Shown piece after piece: positions 31,716-38,115 of a DNA stretch of 64,000 nt. Source of the stretch: Chloroflexota bacterium (GTDB taxonomy: Bacteria > Chloroflexota > Anaerolineae > Aggregatilineales > J027); NCBI GenBank assembly GCA_016234595.1, contig JACRBG010000010.1, positions 1 to 64,000 of the forward strand, given 5' to 3'. Both the position numbers and the translations under genes were made by a program. Positions within the stretch are counted from its first letter, which is position 1. Each line of letters opens with the position of its first letter. The notes below the pieces were generated by a model. That model did not search any database. It had not been told where the DNA came from and worked only from the letters and a program-made list of their open reading frames with translations.

Positions 31716-33032
31716 ATGCAACGTATATTAGCCGCAGAAATTGGGGCGCATGTTGGCGAACGAGTCCGGTTGCAAGGGTGGTTGCACATCCTACGAGCCT
31801 TGGGTGAGGTCAATTTCCTCGTCCTGCGTGATCGCTCCGGTGTTGCCCAAAGCGTCCTTACCCCTGCCGAATTAGCCCCACTAGAAGGGCTGACGGTCGA
31901 ATCAGTTATTGAAATCGAAGGCAAAGTAATTGCAGCCCCACCTGCCCCCGGTGGTTTTGAACTACATGAAGTCAGCGTGCGGGCCATTACCCCCGTTACT
32001 GAGCCACCCCCTATTGAAATCAACAAAAAACAGATCAACGCTTCCTTGCCTATCTTTCTTGACCATGCCGTAATCGGCCATCGTAATCCTGAACGACGGG
32101 CAGTGTTGAAGCTCTCCGCAGGGGTAATGCAAGGCTTTCGTTCAACCTTGAGCGGTTTGGATTTTACTGAAATCCAGACACCTAAATTGGTGGCGTCCTC
32201 AACTGAGGGCGGGGCCGAGGTCTATGCCGTTGAACATTTTGACAAAATGGCCTATCTTGCCCAAAGCCCCCAATTTTACAAGCAGATTATGGTGGGCGTG
32301 TTTGAACGTGTGTTTGAAGTGGGGCCAGTCTTCCGGGCCGAAAAACATTCAACCCGCCGCCATGCCAATGAATATGTCAGCCTCGATGTGGAGTTTGGTT
32401 TTATCGAAAACCATTTTACCGTCATGCGTTTGCTGACACAGGTGATTGAAGGGATTTTGAATCACCTTGCCGCCTGCCATCCCCATGAGTTGACTTTGTT
32501 AAAAGTGGTTATGCCTAAAATTGCCCACGATGACGCGACCCAAACTTTCCCCCATATTCGTTTCCATGAGGCCCAAGCCTTGCTGACGGAAAAATATGGA
32601 GTGACGGATGCCATTGGTGAACCCGATCTAACCCCTGAACATGAGCGCCTGTTGGGCCAATGGGCTTTAGAGACCTATGGCAGTGATTTCCTGTTTGTCG
32701 TGGGCTATCCGATGAAAAAACGCCCCTTTTATACCCATCCCAATCCCGAAGAACCCGAATTCAGCAATTCTTTCGATCTGTTGTTTCGTGGAACCGAATT
32801 GGTCACGGGCGGTCAGCGGTTGCATCGGTACGAGGACTACATTACCTCGGCCCAAAAACGTGGCTATGCGCTGGAGCCTTTTGAGAAATATTTTGAGGCA
32901 TTTAAATATGGAATGCCACCGCACGGGGGTTTCGCCATCGGCCTAGAACGTTTTGTCATGCAGCTTTGCAACCTAGACAATATCCGACTGGCAACCCTCT
33001 TCCCGCGTGATATGCACCGCTTGACGCCCTGA
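31716..33032 (+). CDS. aspS: Aspartyl-tRNA synthetase, archaeal type, predicted non-discriminating
   Basis: 438 residues, lacking the GAD insertion of standard bacterial AspRS. N-terminal OB fold (1-105) binds the anticodon; the class II catalytic core follows, with motif 2 FEVGPVFRAEKHSTRRHANEY and motif 3 GGFAIGLERFVM. In the OB fold, His24 (GWLH) and Pro76 (APPAPGG) occupy the two positions that, in archaeal-type enzymes, carry Trp and Lys when the enzyme is specific for tRNA-Asp and His and Pro when it also charges tRNA-Asn. It therefore probably makes Asp-tRNA-Asn for amidation by GatCAB. The ATG lies 12 bases after AAGGAG, and the gene is controlled by the T-box upstream. Confidence 0.93.
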   Translation: MQRILAAEIGAHVGERVRLQGWLHILRALGEVNFLVLRDRSGVAQSVLTPAELAPLEGLTVESVIEIEGKVIAAPPAPGGFELHEVSVRAITPVTEPPPIEINKKQINASLPIFLDHAVIGHRNPERRAVLKLSAGVMQGFRSTLSGLDFTEIQTPKLVASSTEGGAEVYAVEHFDKMAYLAQSPQFYKQIMVGVFERVFEVGPVFRAEKHSTRRHANEYVSLDVEFGFIENHFTVMRLLTQVIEGILNHLAACHPHELTLLKVVMPKIAHDDATQTFPHIRFHEAQALLTEKYGVTDAIGEPDLTPEHERLLGQWALETYGSDFLFVVGYPMKKRPFYTHPNPEEPEFSNSFDLLFRGTELVTGGQRLHRYEDYITSAQKRGYALEPFEKYFEAFKYGMPPHGGFAIGLERFVMQLCNLDNIRLATLFPRDMHRLTP

Positions 33033-33054
33033 TTTACCCATAGGCATAAAAATG

Positions 33055-33086
33055 AAAAAGGACGGTGTTGAGCCGCCCTTTTTTGT
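33055..33086 (+). terminator. Rho-independent terminator after aspS
   Basis: AAAGGACGG and CCGCCCTTT pair with one mismatch around TGTTGAG, followed by TTTTG. The A-run on the left side lets it also serve the convergent SH3b gene. Confidence 0.75.
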
Positions 33087-33111
33087 TTTCAATTTGGATG
33101 GTGGGATTAGG

Positions 33112-34116
33112 TTATTTCACCACTGGAATGTCATATTGTTTGACACCCGCTGGCAAACCTACATAGGGTGAATAGACCCAACCCTGAACCCCTTGATAGC
33201 TGATGAAATACCATGCGCCGTTGCTGTTGCGACCCAACACCGTGAATTCACCGTCTTGGGGCAGCAGACCAATAATTTCGGCACGGGTCGTTGCGCCATT
33301 GCGGATATTCAATTCTGAGAAGGCCACCCCTGATACACCCGTAAAGAGGTCGCTTTGAGGTTGCTCGGTCACTGGGACACTGGCTAGTGTGCCGCTGACG
33401 GCAATAAAGCGTTTGGATACCCAGCCAGTACGACCATCTTTCAAGTCAATCAGCAACCATGCCTCATCGCTCGTCTTGCCCAAGATGGGGAAACGTTGAT
33501 AGAGGAATACCTGCGCGATACGGCTAAATTGCAGGCCGGGGCCGCCACGAACATTGAGTACATCCGCACCAATATTGGCAATCGGGCCAGCCGGGACGGG
33601 GGTAATCGTGGCTTGCAGAGCGGGGCGACCATTGCCACTGGAAGGTACAGGTTCCCAATCTACGGAAACACCCGCGAAGCCCCCCGCATCATAATATTCG
33701 ACCCGCAGATTATGATCACCACTCTTCAGGGTTTTCTGAACACTGTAGACAGTGAAATCGCCTTTGGGTTGCCACTGGTCAATTACCAATTGGTCATCAA
33801 TCCACAGTCGGATACCATCATCTGCACCCGCCGAGAATTGCCATTGACCGCTTTCAAACGTAAATGTCCCTGTCCAACGGGCCGAAAATTGATCCACTGG
33901 TAGCAGGGTGTCTGGGCTATTAGAGGCCCAATTAAAATTCAAGATGCGTTCATTGCGGGTAACGATTGGACTACCAATAAGTTTGGAATTAGAAAAATAG
34001 GAAGCACGCCATGGGGCGGTTAAATTGGCTTGGCTATCACTAGGCTTAACAAGTAATCCAAAGAGGAAGGCCACTACCAGTAGGCCAGAGAGGATAAAAG
34101 CTGTCCATTTTTGCAT
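33112..34116 (-). CDS. Exported PA14 plus tandem SH3b surface protein
   Basis: 334 residues: an N-terminal signal sequence (5-24, FILSGLLVVAFLFGLL), a PA14 domain (about 35-150; YFSNSKLIGSPIVTR, GQWQFSAGADDGIRLWIDDQLVIDQW, HNLRVEYYDAGG), then two bacterial SH3 domains (about 178-235, ADVLNVRGGPGLQFSRIAQVFLYQ; about 262-325, ELNIRNGATTRAEIIGLLPQDGEF). PA14 is a carbohydrate-binding fold and SH3b binds cell-wall peptides, so it is probably a cell-envelope adhesin or scaffold without enzymatic activity. No catalytic motif. Confidence 0.85.
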   Translation of the reverse strand: MQKWTAFILSGLLVVAFLFGLLVKPSDSQANLTAPWRASYFSNSKLIGSPIVTRNERILNFNWASNSPDTLLPVDQFSARWTGTFTFESGQWQFSAGADDGIRLWIDDQLVIDQWQPKGDFTVYSVQKTLKSGDHNLRVEYYDAGGFAGVSVDWEPVPSSGNGRPALQATITPVPAGPIANIGADVLNVRGGPGLQFSRIAQVFLYQRFPILGKTSDEAWLLIDLKDGRTGWVSKRFIAVSGTLASVPVTEQPQSDLFTGVSGVAFSELNIRNGATTRAEIIGLLPQDGEFTVLGRNSNGAWYFISYQGVQGWVYSPYVGLPAGVKQYDIPVVK

Positions 34117-34430
34117 GTGACGTATCCTTAAGTTTTATTTCCCAAAAGCAGCGCCATTACTTGTGATTGTATGTCATACATCAATCGGCGTATGCGTCAA
34201 TCTTGACCATGTTTTGAGAATACATCGGCACAAACTAAAGCGCAAGTCTTGTCAGGTATCAACCCGCCAAGAGCAGGGCAACATTATAGCGTACAAAATT
34301 CTAACCACAAGTATCCAATCAGCTAACTTATACAAACATTGTTTGTCGGTGACTGACAGCCTAGTGTATACTCGCTAAATGGTCAGGGTAAATTTCAGGC
34401 AGAAAGTCGCTAATTTTTAGGAGAATGATC
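34117..34430. other. Divergent intergenic region
   Basis: 314 bases without a credible gene. Its right part holds a promoter (34343-34372) for the tail-tube-like gene; the left part should hold the promoter of the leftward surface-protein gene, but I see no strong boxes there. No RNA gene or repeat recognised. Confidence 0.5.
34343..34372 (+). promoter_or_regulatory. Promoter of the tail-tube-like gene
   Basis: TTGTCG (34343-34348), an 18-base spacer and TATACT (34367-34372), giving a leader of about 50 bases with AGGAG before the ATG. Confidence 0.6.
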
Positions 34431-35027
34431 ATGACGGATCAATATCAGGGGTACACACCGCCACCCGGTCAACAGTATCCGCAACAACCACAATATCCAC
34501 AGCAACCTCAATACCAGCAACCCCAATATCAACAACCCGCTGCGCAGCATCAACCAGCCCCGCAAACGGAGTTTTATCAGCAACAAGCGGTTGGTAGTAA
34601 TGTTGCTGCTGGTTCGACTGCCGATAGTTTGTCATCCAATGAGTTTTTGGTTGAGATTGATGGGGAGCGGGCGACGGGTGTTTTTGCCATTGCTGGTTTA
34701 AGCTCATATAGCCTCAAGATGGAAGATGGCAAGCCTGTAGGTATGGATTTCCCGCCTATTGTTGTGACCAAGATGGTGCAGCAAGATTCCAATTTGCCCT
34801 TTAATCGCTGGACACGCGAAACTGTGGCGGCCCGGGGTACGCGCCTACCCACCCGCAATGTAGCTATTATTGCGATGGACGAAGGGGTCGAGACGCGCCG
34901 TTGGATTTATCACAAGGCGTGGATTAGTAATATTCGCTTCTCAGATTTTGATACCGCGTTGGATTTTCTGATTGAAGAGAAAATTACTATCCAGCACGGC
35001 GGGGTGGAAGAAGTCTGGACACGCTAA
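34431..35027 (+). CDS. Phage tail-tube (gp19/Hcp)-like protein with Gln/Pro-rich head
   Basis: 198 residues in two parts. Residues 1-50 are low complexity, built of PQQPQYQQ repeats. Residues 65-198 resemble the phage tail-tube family: FLVEIDGERATGVFAIAGLSS, IVVTKMVQQDSNLPFNRWTRE, VAIIAMDEGVETRRWIYHKAWISNIRFSDFD, EEKITIQHGGVEEV, which follows the gp19/extracellular-injection-system tube pattern (FxVEIDG...GLS, W...AW...E...HEG). The similarity is by eye and moderate. No sheath, baseplate, spike or ATPase gene is nearby, and it has its own promoter. The second ATG, 7 bases after AGGAG, is chosen. Confidence 0.6.
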   Translation: MTDQYQGYTPPPGQQYPQQPQYPQQPQYQQPQYQQPAAQHQPAPQTEFYQQQAVGSNVAAGSTADSLSSNEFLVEIDGERATGVFAIAGLSSYSLKMEDGKPVGMDFPPIVVTKMVQQDSNLPFNRWTRETVAARGTRLPTRNVAIIAMDEGVETRRWIYHKAWISNIRFSDFDTALDFLIEEKITIQHGGVEEVWTR

Positions 35028-35121
35028 ATTTTTGGGCGTGTGAATGACCACATAGAACGATATGAACGGGGGCAGAGTTAACCACTCAAGCCCCGTTTTG
35101 CTTTAGATAGAGGATATGCCA

Positions 35122-36024
35122 ATGCGTGCCAAACGACTTGTTCAATCCTACCTTTTCATCGGGTTAGGTAGCCTACTGATAGGGTTATGGTTGAGCGCCT
35201 GTGAGACCCCCGCAACCTCAACCCCCACTGAACCCATTATGCAAGCTAGCAAGACCATCAACCCGATTTTGCCAACTGCCCGGTTGGATAATTCAATTGG
35301 GCACAGTGACCCAACGAGCGCGGCCTTAGCGGGTGAAGGTGAACCTAGCCAACCTGCTCAGACGCCTACCCCCCTACCCACACTAGATATCCTCCCCCTT
35401 CAAGCAGTTGCCGATGACGGCACAGTGCTGCAATTTGTGTTTTATGCTGGGCGATCCATTCAAGCACCCACCGTCATTTTGTTACATGATGCTGGCAAAA
35501 ATGGCGATGAATGGACAAGTTTTGCCATGCCCTTGCATGAATTGGGTTACAACGTCTTTGTGCCTGACCAGCGGGGTTATGGCGATAGTGGTGGATTGGT
35601 GGATTGGTCAATAGCGGTCGCGGATGTGCAGGCTCTCAGCACTTCGATTGTCCGGTTGGGGTTGGTATCGCCAAACTCAATCGCATTGATTGGTGCAGGA
35701 ACAGGTGCGAATTTGGCAATTGCGGCGTGTGCCCAACTCCCTACCTGTATTACCGCCATCGCTGTGAGTCCACAAAATAGCGCTGATAGCCTTGACGTCA
35801 CGACCTCCATAACAGCATTGGGCAGTCGTAGCCTCTTGATTGTAAGCGCGGATGATGATGAGATTGGGCAGACAGTGGCTGAGCAATTGAATAGTCAATT
35901 CAGCGGGGATCATTTTTGGCAAAGTTATACGAGCGGGGGGCGTGGGACAAATTTGCTAATTAGTCAACCCGATTTGCCACAGCGGATAGCCGAATGGTTG
36001 CAAACACGGCTGGCAATCCCCTAA
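35122..36024 (+). CDS. Lipoprotein with degenerate alpha/beta-hydrolase domain
   Basis: 300 residues. The signal peptide ends in a lipobox, LSAC, with Cys27; a Thr/Pro-rich spacer (28-90) follows. The hydrolase-like domain (about 95-295) keeps VILLHDAGKNGDEW and FVPDQRGYGDSGG, but the nucleophile elbow reads GAGTG instead of G-x-S-x-G, so the Ser is Gly, and the region expected to hold the catalytic His reads TSGGRGTNLL with no His. An Asp cluster (SADDDE) remains. It is therefore probably a non-catalytic binding protein on the outer face of the membrane. The second ATG is preferred because it lies 8 bases after AGAGG. Confidence 0.8.
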   Translation: MRAKRLVQSYLFIGLGSLLIGLWLSACETPATSTPTEPIMQASKTINPILPTARLDNSIGHSDPTSAALAGEGEPSQPAQTPTPLPTLDILPLQAVADDGTVLQFVFYAGRSIQAPTVILLHDAGKNGDEWTSFAMPLHELGYNVFVPDQRGYGDSGGLVDWSIAVADVQALSTSIVRLGLVSPNSIALIGAGTGANLAIAACAQLPTCITAIAVSPQNSADSLDVTTSITALGSRSLLIVSADDDEIGQTVAEQLNSQFSGDHFWQSYTSGGRGTNLLISQPDLPQRIAEWLQTRLAIP

Positions 36025-36035
36025 ATAAAACAGAA

Positions 36036-36067
36036 AACCCCGGTACATTTAAGTAAAAACCGGGGTT
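36036..36067 (+). terminator. Terminator-like hairpin
   Basis: AACCCCGGT and ACCGGGGTT form a perfect 9-bp stem 12 bases after the lipoprotein stop. The T-run is short (TT then CCTGTT), so efficiency is uncertain. It also lies downstream of the tRNA-Asn 3' end on the other strand. Confidence 0.6.
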
Positions 36068-36106
36068 CCTGTTAAGATTTTTCAAAAAATCTAATTTTAA
36101 AACAAG

Positions 36107-36178
36107 CTCCTGAGGAGGGACTCGAACCTTCAACCCATCGGTTAACAGCCGATTGCTCTGCCATTGAGCTACTCAGGA
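36107..36178 (-). tRNA. tRNA-Asn (anticodon GTT)
   Basis: A complete cloverleaf: acceptor TCCTGAG / CTCAGGA, anticodon stem ATCGG / CCGAT with loop CTGTTAA giving anticodon GTT, T arm GAAGG-TTCGAGT-CCCTC with one wobble, and discriminator G. CCA is not encoded. It is relevant to the aspS gene, which is predicted to charge this tRNA with aspartate. Confidence 0.95.
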
Positions 36179-36264
36179 ATATCAAACTACTGTGTGGAAA
36201 AAGATACCAGAACGAATTCAGCCTGTCAAGAGTTTTTTGAGATACTCCGATGGCGCTTTAATCG

Positions 36265-36292
36265 AAAAGAGCCGAGATAATTTCGGCCCTTT
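36265..36292 (-). terminator. Terminator of the DUF2917-like gene
   Basis: Leftward, AAGGGCCGA pairs with TCGGCTCTT (one G-U) around AATTATC and is followed by TTCG. It is 30 bases beyond the stop. Confidence 0.65.
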
Positions 36293-36321
36293 CAGATAAT
36301 AGCGGATGAAGGCATATGGAT

Positions 36322-36609
36322 TTACTTCAGGGCATAAGTTACAGGTTTACCGCCCAATGCTGACATACAGATAGGGTGACGATGTTTGTTTGAAGTAAGG
36401 ATGCAGCTTTCCCCAGCTTTGATTACCACATCTTCGCCGTCCATTGACAGCCAAGCGACACCGTCAATAACCAGAAGTTGTTGATATGTGGCCTTGATGA
36501 AGGCGTTTTGACAGGGTTGCAAATCAATCAATTCAACCGCTGATTCCATCTGCGGCAAGGTCAGCCCGAAAGAAAAGGAGCGAAGTTCAGTACGATTTTG
36601 CAGGGTCAT
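36322..36609 (-). CDS. Small DUF2917-like beta-barrel (cupin-like) protein
   Basis: 95 residues from MTLQNRTEL. The segment QQLLVIDGVAWLSMDGEDVVIKAGESCIL fits the DUF2917 pattern (G-x-x-W-L-T/S...G-D...L-x-x-G-E-S), a small all-beta protein of unknown function. No metal-binding histidine set of true cupins is seen, apart from the pair in NKHRHPI. The start chosen has AAGGA 9 bases upstream; earlier in-frame ATGs lack this spacing. Confidence 0.65.
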   Translation of the reverse strand: MTLQNRTELRSFSFGLTLPQMESAVELIDLQPCQNAFIKATYQQLLVIDGVAWLSMDGEDVVIKAGESCILTSNKHRHPICMSALGGKPVTYALK

Positions 36610-36760
36610 AATCATTGATCCTTTGCATAGTTCACTTTGTAGCACATCTCTTATGTCGGGCGAAAATCTTACGTGGTGCATTTCCCCCTAAATACTGGGA
36701 GGGTTGAATTTGCAAAATATCACTTGGTAGAAAAGGCCAGCATATCGCCGCTGAACCATA

Positions 36761-36766
36761 TATAAT
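36761..36766 (+). promoter_or_regulatory. -10 box of the solute-binding protein gene
   Basis: A perfect TATAAT 28 bases before the start codon; no good -35 hexamer at the expected distance. Confidence 0.4.
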
Positions 36767-36794
36767 TAGGCCGGTTCAAGGAGATTTATAACCC

Positions 36795-38081
36795 ATGTTT
36801 AAAATACGTATCGGGTTCATTATATTTATTATCTGTTTTATACTTGGGGCGATGCCTAGCAATGGGCAGGGTAGCCGCGTTCGATTTGTTTCCACCCAAT
36901 TTAATACTGCCGAGGAAAGCGTCAAATTTCGAGAAATTTTGGCGACTTATGGGGATGTCGAATTTATCGGGCAAGAAGAAACGCCCCTCTTAAATATGAT
37001 GGATGCTGAGGCTTCAATGGGTGAGGGAACCATTGACGTCATAGGGGCTTTACATGGCACATTCCCAACCTTAGCCGAAAAAGAGTATCTAACCAACCTT
37101 AGTGGTTTGCTGCGTGACATTGATGCCGAAAACGATGTCATTGATGATTTTGAAGCATTCGGTCGGCTTGGCACAGCCAATAACCAATACTATATTCCTT
37201 GGATGTTGGCGACGTTCATCATGGCTGCGAATGTCAAAGCCCTGCCCTACTTACCCGAAGAGGCCGATTTAAATGCCCTAACTTGGGAGCAACTGGCCCA
37301 ATGGAGTCAAAATATCTATGATGCGACAGGCCAGAATAAACTCGGCTTTCCCGTAGACGGCCTCATGCACCGTTTGATTCAGGGCTATCTATATCCCTCT
37401 TTTACTGGGAGTATGGTGACGGGTTTTCGCAGCCCCGAAGCCGCTGCTATGTTTGAATTTGTCCGGGACGACTTGTGGCCCTATGTAAATTCTGATTCCC
37501 TCACCTATAGTTTTATGCAAGAACCCTTGCTAGCGGGGGACGTATGGATTGCCTTTGACCATGTGGCTCGACTAGTAGATGCGTTTAAACAACGCCCTGA
37601 TGAATTTGTGGCTTTTCCGGCTCCGGCCGGGCCAGCAGGTCGCGCCTATATGGGGGTAATTGTTGGGCTGGCTATCCCCAAAAACGCACCCAATCCAGAT
37701 GGGGCAGAGGATTTAATCCGCTACTTGCTATCGCCAGAAGTGCAGGGCCAAATCTTGACTGAGTTGGGCTTTTTCCCTGTGATCAACAACCTCAATTTCA
37801 CGAGTTTACCTGAAGGCATTGTTAAAGAAGCTACTGCCGTCAGTGCGATGAGCAGTGCCCCTGATACCATAGCTGGTTTATCGCCAGTGGGTCTAGGGGA
37901 TCGGGCCAATGATGTGAATCAGGTTTACCGGGATACATTCTTACGGATTGTGCTGGATAGTGAGGACATCCAAACGGTGCTGACTGAAGAGGCCACCGAA
38001 TTGCAGGCTATTTTGAACGACACTAAGGCCCCTTGTTGGCTCCCTGACCTACCAAGCATAGGGGCTTGCCAGATTGAATAA
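36795..38081 (+). CDS. Orphan ABC-type extracellular solute-binding protein
   Basis: 428 residues with an N-terminal signal peptide (RIGFIIFIICFILGAMPSNG). It has the family 1 (sugar-type) solute-binding layout: a first lobe (VRFVSTQFNTAEESVKFREIL), DVIGALHGTFPTLAEKEYLTNLSGLL near residue 80, IPWMLATFIMAANVKAL near 130, and the hinge-proximal PAPAGPAGRAYMGVIVGLAIPKNAPNPDGAEDLIRYLLSPEVQ near 275. There is no lipobox Cys, so anchoring to the membrane is unclear. No permease or ATPase gene is adjacent, so it must share a transporter encoded elsewhere. AAGGAG lies 10-11 bases before the ATG. Ligand unknown. Confidence 0.85.
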   Translation: MFKIRIGFIIFIICFILGAMPSNGQGSRVRFVSTQFNTAEESVKFREILATYGDVEFIGQEETPLLNMMDAEASMGEGTIDVIGALHGTFPTLAEKEYLTNLSGLLRDIDAENDVIDDFEAFGRLGTANNQYYIPWMLATFIMAANVKALPYLPEEADLNALTWEQLAQWSQNIYDATGQNKLGFPVDGLMHRLIQGYLYPSFTGSMVTGFRSPEAAAMFEFVRDDLWPYVNSDSLTYSFMQEPLLAGDVWIAFDHVARLVDAFKQRPDEFVAFPAPAGPAGRAYMGVIVGLAIPKNAPNPDGAEDLIRYLLSPEVQGQILTELGFFPVINNLNFTSLPEGIVKEATAVSAMSSAPDTIAGLSPVGLGDRANDVNQVYRDTFLRIVLDSEDIQTVLTEEATELQAILNDTKAPCWLPDLPSIGACQIE

Positions 38082-38115
38082 CGTACTAGGTAACGAATGG
38101 AAAGAATCATAGACG

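Noticed and set aside
34431-34580. The CAA/CCA-rich stretch as a CRISPR-like or microsatellite repeat.
   Set aside because: It is in frame and encodes PQQPQYQQ; repeat units vary and no spacers exist.
34431-35027. A prophage or contractile injection system around the tail-tube-like gene.
   Set aside because: No sheath, baseplate, spike, capsid or terminase gene nearby; the neighbours look like core or surface genes.
36795-38081. A complete sugar ABC importer operon.
   Set aside because: Only the solute-binding protein is present; the next gene is an unrelated nuclease.
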